Source: Sphingobium sp. (GTDB lineage: Bacteria; Pseudomonadota; Alphaproteobacteria; Sphingomonadales; Sphingomonadaceae). Taken from it: DNA of 64,000 nucleotides. Shown piece by piece: positions 1 through 7,819 of this stretch (the stretch's first letter is position 1; each line of letters begins with the position of its first letter). The position numbers and the translations under genes were made by a program. The notes under the pieces were generated by a model. That model saw only the letters and a program-made list of their open reading frames with translations. It did not search any database and was not told the origin of the DNA. The stretch is from assembly GCA_022652485.1 (NCBI GenBank), contig JALCRK010000014.1, positions 1-64,000 of the forward strand, given 5' to 3'.

Positions 1-83
1 GCCGCACTGTGCGAAACAGCATTTATTCCATCGTCATTGAGCATCGTTGCCATCCCACTGCCAATCATGACAGGGTCATTGGC

Positions 84-2231
84 TCAATAATGGGCCTCGT
101 CCATGTGGGGTGCTCGCATCGCTAACGCTAAACCCACAGGCCATTGCTGCGCGAATAGCTTTGCTGCGCGCAGGGCTGAACTTTCCATTAGAGATAAAGC
201 GGTGCGCTTAGCATCATTCATCGGTGCATGTGCCCCCGGATTGAATCCGGTGAGATCATATATCGATAGATAATGCTGAATGCTGGCGATGAATTGCCGT
301 TCGGCATCGTCACCCTGCATGAATTGACGAATCCCTATATACCATTCAGGGGGTTGTGGCTCTGTGGGATTAGCAATGACAATGACCCGACGGTCCTTAT
401 TATCGAACGGCAGAGCATCAGCATATTGTGAAAAGAATAGCCATCGGCAACAATTCTTCTCGACTGATTGGACGCCATATTTAGGATTTATGTGTCGGTG
501 AGGCTCATTGATTCGACTCTTAAATCGTTGTGCTTCGCGGCTACTCGCTGACCTTGTGCCTTCGCGGACCTCATCCACAGTGGCGAGCAGTTTCCTTGAC
601 TGCCTGCCATTGAAACCGTCATTAATCACCTCGCTAGGCGAAGTCCCTATCGCTGCGTTGCCAGCGAATACCCGCGCTAGGATTTCTGCGAGTGTGCCAC
701 GCCCGGTTCCATGTGCGCTTGTGAAAAATAAATAACAAGTATGCGGTAACACCTCCGGCTTCTGAACGATATGAGCAAGCCACTGAATAAAACCTTGCCT
801 TTCTTCAGCGACGGGGATCAGAAACGCTAATAGGGCATCAAACGGCTTGATCCATTCATGCCAATTACCGGGCGGCGGCGTCAATTGTAGCTGTTGGTAT
901 GTATTGAAGGCCATACCGGTCTCTTCCAAGGGAGTACAAAATTCGTCCTGCCCCGGCTGCCATGTAATTTGATCCACAGTAAGCTTATGTCCATCTCTCC
1001 ACGCATCAAAGACGGGCTTCATTCTGATAACCGGGCGGCCTTCCTTATCCACTTTTCCGGTATCAACTTCATATTTTGATGCTGCATAATCAGTTCGCGC
1101 TGTTTCAATCCGCTGCACCCTCTTGATACCACAGTGGGCCACCGCGTTGCCACTGCGAACGAATACAAGTTGCTTACGCATCTCGTCTAGGGTCATAACT
1201 GGCGTAATTAGATACGCGGCGAGGCCTTCACCTATTTCGGCGGCGTCCTTCATGCGAGCAGCGCGAGATTTCATATAGCTTCCTGAAGCCGCATGTTCAG
1301 ATGCGGCCTTATGAAGCGCTCTCACTGCCGTGCGGTGCTTCTCTGGTCTAAACAGGGCAGACTTTTGGAATAGTCGCCACATGCGCGCATGATTGCATCC
1401 TGTCCACCAAGCTAGGGCATTCATCAGTGCCATGTCGGCGCTGCTGTGATCAAATGGGCGGGATTTTCCGCCCTTGTCGGGCATAAAATGTCCAAGTTCT
1501 ATAGCATCAGCCTCCCAAAGTGATTTAAAGGAGGGTGATCGTCCAAACATCGCGCTGGGTCCGCCTCTCGCACACAGCATCTTTTCAATTAAGGCTTCAT
1601 CATCATCCGGCCCTTCATAATCGGGCTGGGGCGTATCGGCCCACTCGATCAGATCGCTGGTGGCTGCACTTCGTAGGGGCACGAATAATTGTAGCATCAC
1701 GTCAGCCCCCCGTGGTTCATTTTGCCAGCCATGAGGGCCGAATGCGATGAAGCGGCTATGTGTGTAGCATTCGTTCATGCCGCCGTCGGGCCGCCGCCAT
1801 TTATTGACGTGGTTTTCCAACAAGCGCTTGTCGGTGATGGTAGCAATTAAATGCAGCCCGTTGCCGGACTGAGAATATTCCCATGCAGTGCCGGGAAAGC
1901 GCCCCCATTGTGTAGTCTCATTGATCCAGTTGCCCGCCTCATCGCGGCAATCATCGAAATCGAGAAATACAAATGGGTCATTTTTCGTTATGACAAAACC
2001 TATGCCTGAATAGCCGCCATGCTGCATTGCCAGCACGGTATGTTCATATGTGCTCCAAGTCGTGGGATCAGTCGTGTCTGCACGATTGCCGGTTATCGGA
2101 TTGTATGGAACCTTGGTGGCTTTCGGGTTCCCATCCCTAAATTCCAGCTTCCACACGACGAATTGGGGGAGCAGTTTCAGCGCTTGGGGAACATTGGCAT
2201 AAGCGGGAGGATCTGATACGATAGTGGACAT
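84..2231 (-). CDS. Primase-polymerase/D5-like helicase of an integrative element (715 aa)
   Basis: Replication protein of a phage- or plasmid-derived element, expected to prime and unwind DNA at the element's own origin. The N-terminal part looks like a primase-polymerase: DFDD at residues 91-94 and SGNGLHLI at 122-129 are the acidic and His motifs of that fold. The C-terminal part is an SF3/D5-like (DUF5906-type) ATPase with a Walker A-like SAHGTGRGTL at about 505-514 and a Walker B-like LLATVDEV at 548-555. The start ATG has purine-rich GGAAAGG ahead of it. It sits downstream of an AlpA-like regulator on the same strand, the usual layout of P4-like satellites and islands. Base composition is clearly more AT-rich than the chromosome further right. 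The family call is from motifs; the exact class of primase is inferred. Confidence 0.85.
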   Translation of the reverse strand: MSTIVSDPPAYANVPQALKLLPQFVVWKLEFRDGNPKATKVPYNPITGNRADTTDPTTWSTYEHTVLAMQHGGYSGIGFVITKNDPFVFLDFDDCRDEAGNWINETTQWGRFPGTAWEYSQSGNGLHLIATITDKRLLENHVNKWRRPDGGMNECYTHSRFIAFGPHGWQNEPRGADVMLQLFVPLRSAATSDLIEWADTPQPDYEGPDDDEALIEKMLCARGGPSAMFGRSPSFKSLWEADAIELGHFMPDKGGKSRPFDHSSADMALMNALAWWTGCNHARMWRLFQKSALFRPEKHRTAVRALHKAASEHAASGSYMKSRAARMKDAAEIGEGLAAYLITPVMTLDEMRKQLVFVRSGNAVAHCGIKRVQRIETARTDYAASKYEVDTGKVDKEGRPVIRMKPVFDAWRDGHKLTVDQITWQPGQDEFCTPLEETGMAFNTYQQLQLTPPPGNWHEWIKPFDALLAFLIPVAEERQGFIQWLAHIVQKPEVLPHTCYLFFTSAHGTGRGTLAEILARVFAGNAAIGTSPSEVINDGFNGRQSRKLLATVDEVREGTRSASSREAQRFKSRINEPHRHINPKYGVQSVEKNCCRWLFFSQYADALPFDNKDRRVIVIANPTEPQPPEWYIGIRQFMQGDDAERQFIASIQHYLSIYDLTGFNPGAHAPMNDAKRTALSLMESSALRAAKLFAQQWPVGLALAMRAPHMDEAHY

Positions 2232-2246
2232 GCGACAACCTTTCCT

Positions 2247-2278
2247 CCCCTCCTGCTGATTGCGGAGGGGATTTTTTT
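2247..2278 (+). terminator. GC hairpin followed by seven Ts, in the leader of the primase gene
   Basis: CCCCTCC (2247-2253) and GGAGGGG (2264-2270) form a perfect 7-bp stem around a 10-nt loop, followed by A and seven Ts at 2272-2278. Read on the plus strand this is a textbook intrinsic terminator, but no plus-strand gene precedes it. Read on the minus strand the same stem lies about 16 nt upstream of the primase ATG and ties up part of the GGAGGGGAGGAAAGG purine stretch. It could block antisense transcription, mask one of the possible ribosome sites, or both. Confidence 0.5.
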
Positions 2279-2306
2279 GGCGGGTATATAGGAGGGTTTT
2301 ATTAAA

Positions 2307-2334
2307 TTGGTTTAGTAACCAACAGATTTTGTTG
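2307..2334. promoter_or_regulatory. Two adjoining short inverted repeats between alpA-like and primase genes
   Basis: TTGGTT (2307-2312) and AACCAA (2317-2322) are a perfect 6-bp inverted repeat around TAGT. Directly after it CAACA (2320-2324) and TGTTG (2330-2334) form another. Both lie in the 128-bp AT-rich gap in front of the primase gene, where an operator for the AlpA-like or another element regulator would be expected. No binding protein can be named from sequence. Confidence 0.3.
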
Positions 2335-2359
2335 ATTTAAAGGCGGATAATATGTCCGC

Positions 2360-2539
2360 CTAAGCAGCCGTTTGAGCACGGTGCTGTTCCCAATTCTCTA
2401 TATCAGACAGCCGCCAGCGTGTGCAGCCTCTCGATAATTTTACGGGACATGGAAATGTAGGATCAACGCGCTCCCAACGCCATATAGTGGCGCGGGAAAC
2501 AGCAAAGCGTTCAGCAAGCTGGGTATCGGAAATGAACAT
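2360..2539 (-). CDS. AlpA-family helix-turn-helix regulator (59 aa)
   Basis: Small MerR-like winged-helix DNA-binding protein of the AlpA/excisionase type, which in P4-like islands controls integrase or excision. The helix-turn-helix is visible as QLAERFAVSRATIWRW followed by the PFPxPVKL-type wing and a closing WRLSDIENW. The frame is open to 2581, but the ATG at 2539 has an AAGGA Shine-Dalgarno sequence 8 nt ahead and gives the normal family length, so that start is used. It lies upstream of the primase gene on the same strand, separated by 128 bp with inverted repeats and a hairpin. Confidence 0.8.
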   Translation of the reverse strand: MFISDTQLAERFAVSRATIWRWERVDPTFPCPVKLSRGCTRWRLSDIENWEQHRAQTAA

Positions 2540-2859
2540 ATCTACATCCTTTTTGTGACGGATGCAGGCCAATTTGACCACATTTGAACTGATTGCAAAA
2601 GAATAGCGGACCAGAAAAATGGGTTATTTAATTGGACTCAACAGCCGCCAAGTTCAATATACTGCTTGGGAGATATGGCCTCCGACCTTCTAATCAGCGT
2701 AATTCCTGTCTAACCTCCCTAAGAAGGTAGCCGATCTACATAATGGCCTACACTAAGCGAATGCCCGTGGCATCAGCATGGCTTGATAGCCCTATTCACT
2801 TGGTTGCGCTTGAGACGGCTACCTAATAAATTCACTGATGCAGCTGCGAAAGAACCATA
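2540..2859. other. Intergenic region, 320 bp, probable divergent promoter region
   Basis: AT-rich spacer between the leftward alpA-like gene and the rightward coiled-coil gene, so it must hold both promoters. I see no open frame with a ribosome site, no strong sigma-70 hexamer pair that I would defend, no tRNA and no long repeat. Confidence 0.4.
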
Positions 2860-3631
2860 ATGCCTGATCGTTCTTCTAAGCGTCCCCAAAAGCGACGACT
2901 AAGAGCCATGACGTTTGACTGGAGCGAGACACGTGAATGGCTGAACGTTTTGGTTGCTATAGGGGCTTTGCTTATTGGTGTCGTTTCGTTTTGGACAACA
3001 GCAAGGATTTCGGGGCTGGAAGATTATTTGCGTTCTGAGATAGGCCGCCGAAACATTGAGCTTAATGAACTCTCTCAACGTACTCAGCGGATGCAAGGGC
3101 TTTCAGATTTACAGAGCGACCAACTCGCTGCCATCCAAACTGCGGGAGCGCAAACGGCTGTGACTCTCCAGGAAGCTCAACTGAAGCTTCAAGGAAAGCA
3201 GGATTTGATCCTGCGCCTTACATTTGAGGAAACAAAGGCTCGGGGCCGCATTATGGAAGCGGAAAACGCTTTAACGAAGCTTAGGACGGCCAATGATGAG
3301 CAAGCCAAGCTTGTGGATTTATTCAGGCGAGATCGAGTGTACGAAGCAGTGATGTTACGCGCTATTGGCTACTTTGATATTCCGGAGGATATCAACGAAA
3401 TCAGCGGAGAGACGGGCTGGCAGAAGCTGCTAGTCGAGATCAAGGCAGCAGCACAGACAAAGTCCGAACTTGCGCCATATTTTCAAGAGTTAGCGAGCAC
3501 TGCTCCGATCATGTGCAAAGGTTTACAGTCGTACCGCGCTTCGTTCGAACCTCGGCCTCGACACCCAGAGATGCCAGATCGGCCCGGAAAAAGAATTGAT
3601 ACCGAAACCGGGCCAGCCATTCAATTTGCTT

Positions 3632-4711
3632 CTAGTGGATTGATTCCAACGTTTGGTGCCCGCGCCTGACGGCTGCGATGATTTCATCGGGATCAGCCTT
3701 CCAGACGAACGGGCGTGGTTCCTGATTGTGCTCCCTGATGAAGCGGTTGATGGCGGCCTGAAGGTCGACGACCGAGTGGAAGACGCCATTTTTCAGGCGG
3801 CGTCGGGTCAGCTTGGCGAAGAAGCCCTCGACGGCATTGAGCCAAGAGCAGGATGTCGGCACGAAATGGAAGGTCCAGCGCGGATGCCTGGCCAGCCAGG
3901 CACGGACTTTCGGCTGTTTGTGGGTCGCATAGTTGTCGAGGATGACATGGACGGCCTTGTCGGCGGGCATCTCGGCTTCGATGGCGTTGAGGAACCGAAT
4001 AAACTCCTGATGCCGGTGACGCTGCATGTTGCGGCCGATCACCGAGCCGTCGAGGATATTGAGCGCGGCGAACAGGGTGGTGGTACCGTTGCGCTTGTAG
4101 TCGTGGGTCATGGTCGCCCCGCGCCCGCGCTTCAGCGGCAACCCCGGCTGGGTGCGATCCAGCGCCTGAATCTGGCTCTTTTCGTCGACCGACAGCACAA
4201 TGGCGTGGGCAGGCGGCGAGACGTAGAGCCCGACCACGTCGTGAAGCTTCTCGGCAAAGGCTTTGTCATTGGACAGCTTGAAGCTGCGCCAGCGGTGAGG
4301 GGCAAGTCCGTGGTCGTGCCAGATCTTCACGACCGAGGACGCAGCAATGCCGACCGCCTTGGCCATCGCGCGGACCGTCCAGTGCGTCGCTTCGTGTTCG
4401 GGCGGCTCCAGCGTCAGCGCCACGACCTTGTCGACCAGCGCGGTCTCAAGCGGCGCGATACCCGGAGGCCTGGTCTTGTCGCGCAGCAAACCGTCCACCC
4501 CCTCGGCCATGAAGCGTTCCTGCCAGCGCCACACGCAGGTCTTCGACTTCCCGGTCGCCGCCATGATCGCGAGGGTTCCCACACCCTGATCGGTCAGTAG
4601 AATGATCCGCGCCCGCCAGACATGCTTCTGCGGCGAACTCCGTGCCGCGGTTATCGTTTCAAGCCGAACCCTGTCCGAGGCCATGACCTCGATCTTGATA
4701 CCAGTACGCAT
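3632..4711 (-). CDS. IS630-family transposase (about 359 aa)
   Basis: DDE transposase of the IS630/Tc1-mariner superfamily, moving the element that carries it. N-terminal helix-turn-helix region (LAIMAATGKSKTCVWRW) is followed by a second HTH (VRAMAKAVGIAASSV) and the catalytic core: first Asp in LSVDEKSQIQALDR, second in VHVILDNYATHK, and the third acidic residue in NAVEGFFAKLTRR. The frame is complete and undamaged. It could start at GTG 4726, ATG 4711 or ATG 4684; none has a strong ribosome site. The TAG stop is unusual in lying at the insertion boundary: its TA is the duplicated target dinucleotide and its last base comes from host DNA. Confidence 0.9.
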   Translation of the reverse strand: MRTGIKIEVMASDRVRLETITAARSSPQKHVWRARIILLTDQGVGTLAIMAATGKSKTCVWRWQERFMAEGVDGLLRDKTRPPGIAPLETALVDKVVALTLEPPEHEATHWTVRAMAKAVGIAASSVVKIWHDHGLAPHRWRSFKLSNDKAFAEKLHDVVGLYVSPPAHAIVLSVDEKSQIQALDRTQPGLPLKRGRGATMTHDYKRNGTTTLFAALNILDGSVIGRNMQRHRHQEFIRFLNAIEAEMPADKAVHVILDNYATHKQPKVRAWLARHPRWTFHFVPTSCSWLNAVEGFFAKLTRRRLKNGVFHSVVDLQAAINRFIREHNQEPRPFVWKADPDEIIAAVRRGHQTLESIH

Positions 4712-4780
4712 GCCGCAATGTTGCACGTCGCATCAGCGTCGGGAATCCCCGACAGGACTCTTCCGTCCCGATCAATCCAC
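3635..4780 (-). mobile_element. Complete IS630-family insertion sequence, 1146 bp, TA target duplication
   Basis: The ends carry perfect 10-bp terminal inverted repeats: GTGGATTGAT at 3635-3644 and ATCAATCCAC at 4771-4780. They are flanked by TA at 3633-3634 and 4781-4782, in a CTAG context, which is the preferred IS630 target. The element holds one intact transposase gene and is much richer in GC than the interrupted gene, so it probably came from the host chromosome or a similar high-GC genome after the island arrived. Confidence 0.93.
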
Positions 4781-5065
4781 TAGGCGGGATCAAAACGAGT
4801 ATGAACGCATAACTTCTGAATGGAGCAAGCAATTCAACGAAGTGAGCGAGGCGCGGTCCGAAGGATTACGACTTAGAAGCCAAGTTTCACGCTACATGTA
4901 TGAGGCGGCTCAAACTTGCCTTTGCAAAGCCCTTGAAGGACCGGCATATTCCCAAGGTAAATTGTGCGATAACGGTGCTGATCCCAAACCACCACAGCTT
5001 CCAACAAAAAGGGGATCGTAGCTAATCGATATGCTACGGCTTAGTGTTAAGCATACATGCGTAGT

Positions 5066-6133
5066 TTAAATTTGACTCAGCATCCTGTTGTGCGGAGCGC
5101 TCGGGTCAGACGCGATGCCAAATAGCAAATCGTTCAATTGGGATTCTGGCAAGCAAAGTTGTGCAGATATCCTTGAAAGAGGAAAGCCCCGCTTCCACAA
5201 GTCTTGGAGAATTTTAATCCAAATCTGAGAAGTCTCATGTGGTAAAGGATCAGGTTCTTTTGCTTTTTCAGGCAAATCCTTCAAATACTTATTCAGAGCG
5301 ATATAATTGCTTCTATAAACCCAGTCGGACAGTCGTCCATGTTTATGAAGAGCATAGTTTAAGGAAGACACAGAAACACCCCAGCGTTTCTTCTTATTGA
5401 TTAGATCAGTAAGCGTCATACCCCAAGTGGTCTCTGCGAGAAGGTCATCGCGGGGCATGAGAAAGGCCGACGCAAAAGCGTTGGCTTCATCTTCGGCTGT
5501 CGCATGCGCTGAGCCCTTGTGGCGATGCATAACCAAGTGCCCAAGCTCATGAAATGCATCTTGGCGACTGCGCTCGGCGGTCTTCGTGGTGTTCAAGAAA
5601 ATGTATGGCTTATCGTTTCGCCAGAGCGAATATGCATCCAAATGACGCGTTTCCTCAGCTAGAGAAAATATCCGAACGCCATGAGCTTCCAGCAAATTTA
5701 CAGCGTTGCTGATCGGGCGAAGCCCAATGCCCCAATGCGCGCGGAGCTGGGCGGCGGCGGCGGCGGGCGTAACATCATCCGCTTGGATTAGATCGTGGGG
5801 CGGACGAGTATATTCGTCCGATACCCAATCATCGAATTCAAACGCAATTGCTCCAGCCGCCATGGCTGCGTCACGTTTGCCAGCTGTGAGCGAGCGCAGC
5901 GACCTAAAACTGACACCGTCCGGATTTGGGAACTCCGGCGATGCAGGGTTCAAGAAATACTCCCGCGCAAAGCCGGAGAACGCGCACAACTTGTCTAGGC
6001 AGCCTTGCGGGAATTCACCTTCACCAGTCTCAAAGCGCTGGATTGTGCGACGGTCAACGCCGAGCTTCGCGGCGAATCCGGATTTAGTCAGTCCGAAACG
6101 CTTTCGGACCAACTCAACGCGATCAGGATTCAT
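5066..6133 (-). CDS. XRE-type HTH fused to ImmA/IrrE metallopeptidase (355 aa)
   Basis: Regulator-protease of the ImmA/IrrE class. An N-terminal XRE helix-turn-helix (residues about 6-40, FGLTKSGFAAKLGVDRRTIQRFE) precedes the zinc peptidase domain with HELGH at 195-199 and the third ligand in EDEANAF at about 215. Family members such as ImmA of ICEBs1 cleave a repressor to induce the element; fusions with an HTH are common in islands, prophages and toxin-antitoxin-like pairs. The ATG has AGGGA 7 nt upstream. It begins 2 nt after the stop of the unknown 212-aa gene, so the two are surely one operon. A role in control of this element or in defence is inference. Confidence 0.88.
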   Translation of the reverse strand: MNPDRVELVRKRFGLTKSGFAAKLGVDRRTIQRFETGEGEFPQGCLDKLCAFSGFAREYFLNPASPEFPNPDGVSFRSLRSLTAGKRDAAMAAGAIAFEFDDWVSDEYTRPPHDLIQADDVTPAAAAAQLRAHWGIGLRPISNAVNLLEAHGVRIFSLAEETRHLDAYSLWRNDKPYIFLNTTKTAERSRQDAFHELGHLVMHRHKGSAHATAEDEANAFASAFLMPRDDLLAETTWGMTLTDLINKKKRWGVSVSSLNYALHKHGRLSDWVYRSNYIALNKYLKDLPEKAKEPDPLPHETSQIWIKILQDLWKRGFPLSRISAQLCLPESQLNDLLFGIASDPSAPHNRMLSQI

Positions 6134-6135
6134 GA

Positions 6136-6774
6136 CTATCCCTTTCGTTGTAACGGGATATCGATTACTTCGAGCGGCGTTACCGGCTCACGCTTTGGCT
6201 GAATCGGCAAGCCATCTTCGCGTGAGCAGATAATAATTCGCTTCACCAGCTTCGAAAATTTGTTTGCCTTAAACTCAAGTGGGAGCGAAAGCTCAGCACC
6301 GACGCCTTCGTCATCGGACGAGATTCCTAGCACCCACGTCTGCCACTGTTGATGGACGGGTTCAGGCAGCGCGAGCCCCGGAAGCCAACCAGTGTGGTTG
6401 CAACGAGTCTTGCGCCATGATGCCCGTCCTTTGGGACGCAGGTTGGAGGGGGTGACGCCTTTGTCAGGGTTGCCAGCCAAATCATCGAAATTGGCCGCGA
6501 TAATGCGTATGCCGAGCTTAGGGTTACGGATACCCTCTTGGTTCTCGGTATCCTCCCTCTCCCAGTCTTTGCCATTGAAACGGTCCCGTAAAGCCCGCAC
6601 AGCCCTGTTGTGCGTCGCGATCAAGCGCCAGCCTTTCACATCGTTGCGGCTCACGTAGCCACCTTCCTCGTGAGCCTGCCGGACAACGTCCAGCAGACCG
6701 TCGAAATCGAGGTTCATCAACACCAACTCGGCGTCACGATACAGCGGTTCAACAAAGATAGCAGGCTCGCTCAT
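6136..6774 (-). CDS. Unknown protein paired with the XRE-ImmA gene (212 aa)
   Basis: I do not recognise a family. The protein is soluble, with no signal peptide or membrane segment. It has an N-terminal acidic helical stretch (LVLMNLDFDGLLDVV), a basic central part containing KGWRLIATHNRAVRALRDRF and GRASWRKTRCNHTGWL, and an acidic C-terminal third. The frame is open four codons further to a TTG at 6786, but the ATG at 6774 has GGGA 6 nt ahead and is preferred. It is the first gene of a two-gene operon with the XRE-ImmA protein, and a 46-bp nested palindrome lies immediately upstream of its start. Pairing suggests either the substrate or partner of the protease, or the effector of a toxin-antitoxin-like unit; neither is shown by sequence. 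Confidence 0.7.
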   Translation of the reverse strand: MSEPAIFVEPLYRDAELVLMNLDFDGLLDVVRQAHEEGGYVSRNDVKGWRLIATHNRAVRALRDRFNGKDWEREDTENQEGIRNPKLGIRIIAANFDDLAGNPDKGVTPSNLRPKGRASWRKTRCNHTGWLPGLALPEPVHQQWQTWVLGISSDDEGVGAELSLPLEFKANKFSKLVKRIIICSREDGLPIQPKREPVTPLEVIDIPLQRKG

Positions 6775-6776
6775 AG

Positions 6777-6822
6777 TATGTCCCAATTTTTACTCTCAAA
6801 TGAGAGCAGGTTTTGGGACATA
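6777..6822. promoter_or_regulatory. Nested, co-centred palindrome upstream of the 212-aa/ImmA operon; candidate operator
   Basis: TATGTCCCAA (6777-6786) and TTGGGACATA (6813-6822) are perfect 10-bp arms. CTCTCA (6793-6798) and TGAGAG (6801-6806) form a second perfect palindrome inside. Both are centred on the same point (6799.5). The outer left arm includes the GGGA ribosome site of the 6774 start when read on the minus strand. The position fits an operator bound by the XRE domain encoded downstream; an RNA hairpin hiding the ribosome site is the alternative. Confidence 0.6.
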
Positions 6823-6860
6823 ACGCAAGTGCTATTTGTGCTAGCGCTTTTTCGCTGTCT

Positions 6861-7037
6861 TCAGGGCGATTTCCCCTCGCTGCGCGGGCTCATATTCTCT
6901 GCCGCTTTTGCCGCCAGCTTTACCAAGCTAATGGAAGCGCGGGATAATTCCTCGCGCTCGTCCTCAGTTTCGGTGGTAGCAATCTGCCAACCATTACGGC
7001 AAGTCCGATAGCCTCAGGTGGACGCTTCGTTCTGCAT
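6861..7037 (-). pseudogene. Small protein gene with an in-frame TGA after codon 7 (57 sense codons)
   Basis: From ATG 7037 the frame reads MQNEAST, then TGA (7014-7016), then a further 50 codons to a second TGA at 6861-6863. The part after the first stop (YRTCRNGWQIATTETE, then a helical REELSRASISLVKLAAKAAE stretch) looks like genuine protein, with normal amino-acid balance and no other in-frame ATG near its beginning. Reading the first TGA as Trp would give TWGYRTCRNGW. It follows the 60-aa gene by 23 bp on the same strand. It may be a nonsense mutant, a base error, a readthrough product, or a fragment with an unrecognised start. Confidence 0.4.
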
Positions 7038-7060
7038 GTGCCTCTAGGCATCTGGAACTT

Positions 7061-7243
7061 TCATTGTTCCGTGGCGATCACGAACGGATTAGGGTTGGTT
7101 ACCCTACCTGTAAGGACATATCTGACCACATACGGCACACTATTATTCCACTTGCCGTCACCCGGCGAGGGTTCAGTCGCTTCCTTAAGTGTGGCTTCGA
7201 TTTTGGTGCCGTCTTTGTTCAAGAATAACCAATCGCAATCCAT
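7061..7243 (-). CDS. Small unknown protein (60 aa)
   Basis: No family recognised. Soluble, mixed charged sequence (MDCDWLFLNKDGTKIEATL at the start, then a Pro/Gly turn and VPYVVRYVLTGRV), which suggests a small beta-rich domain. The main support is translational: GGAGG stands 6 nt in front of the ATG at 7243, one of the best ribosome sites in this element. A TTGACA hexamer (7306-7311 on the minus strand) lies upstream but I see no matching -10 at the right distance. Confidence 0.6.
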   Translation of the reverse strand: MDCDWLFLNKDGTKIEATLKEATEPSPGDGKWNNSVPYVVRYVLTGRVTNPNPFVIATEQ

Positions 7244-7438
7244 CCAGTTCCTCCATGCTTTCCGCTAGGCATATAGGAAATGGTGACTGTATGCGATAGC
7301 CGATCTGTCAATACTCAAACTGAGACACTACCTTAAAGTTGACGAACTGCTATGAGCGGATAAGTTTGAAGCATTTCGTCAGCCCAATGAAGGGCTCCTT
7401 TGTGAGTAGAATTGCCAAGTCAGTGCGGCCCATTCCGG

Positions 7439-7819
7439 CTACAATTCACTGGCTTTGAGGGATTGAATTATCAGTGCACGTTGCTCATCAGTATAAGGAC
7501 TGAGAAGCTTATCAAATTCTTCTATCCACTTGTAAAAAGTTGAACGCCCGACACCCAAGCGGGTATAGATAGTATTCGCAACGGACTCCGGTTTTGTACC
7601 CGAATCTCTGTTTTCGGTGTATTCTATCACTGCCTTAAACTGGGTGGTCGGCAAAACTGTTTGTTTTTCAGGGCGGCCACGTTTTGCGTTTTTGAGATAA
7701 TGCACGAGAAATTCACGCTCCGCCATGCCCAATGGCTCATCAGGTGACATCAAATAATCGTATAGAGGTTGCTTATTTCCCCTAATCGCATGAATGATGA
7801 CATGCCCAAAGCTTGTCAT
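7439..7819 (-). CDS. Integrase-coupled HTH-like protein (126 aa)
   Basis: Unrecognised cytoplasmic protein, translated directly after the integrase: its ATG (7819) and the integrase TGA share four bases as ATGA, with GGAG placed 8 nt upstream inside the integrase gene. The second half contains a likely helix-turn-helix or recombinase-like helix (ANTIYTRLGVGRSTFYKWIEEF), preceded by a basic linker KRGRPEKQ, so it probably binds DNA. A directionality factor or regulator of the integrase would fit, but that is inference from coupling. An upstream in-frame start at 7849 lies within the integrase gene and has no ribosome site. Confidence 0.72.
   Translation of the reverse strand: MTSFGHVIIHAIRGNKQPLYDYLMSPDEPLGMAEREFLVHYLKNAKRGRPEKQTVLPTTQFKAVIEYTENRDSGTKPESVANTIYTRLGVGRSTFYKWIEEFDKLLSPYTDEQRALIIQSLKASEL

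Larger units (their letters stand above)
2860..5021 (+). pseudogene. Membrane-anchored coiled-coil protein, split by an IS630 insertion (337 aa if restored)
   Basis: Unrecognised protein. Residues about 27-48 form one hydrophobic membrane segment (LVAIGALLIGVVSFW), followed by a long charged Gln/Leu-rich stretch (about 50-150) typical of a coiled coil, so it should be an inner-membrane protein with a helical cytoplasmic or periplasmic stalk. The frame is cut at 3634 by an insertion sequence. Removing the element and one copy of the duplicated TA joins 3634 directly to 4783 in the same frame and continues for 79 codons to the stop at 5019-5021 (DQNEYERITSEWSK onward, again helical and charged). 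As it stands the left part would read 11 residues into the IS and stop at 3669. A second possible start is the Met at residue 17. Function unknown. Confidence 0.75.

Noticed and set aside
1-83. Open frame from ATG 68 leftward off the window edge (MIGSGMATML...)
   Set aside because: Only 22 codons are visible and there is no ribosome site, so it cannot be supported as a gene.
3653-4600. 315-codon open frame antisense to the IS630 transposase
   Set aside because: Mirror of the transposase gene without a ribosome site or recognisable domain.
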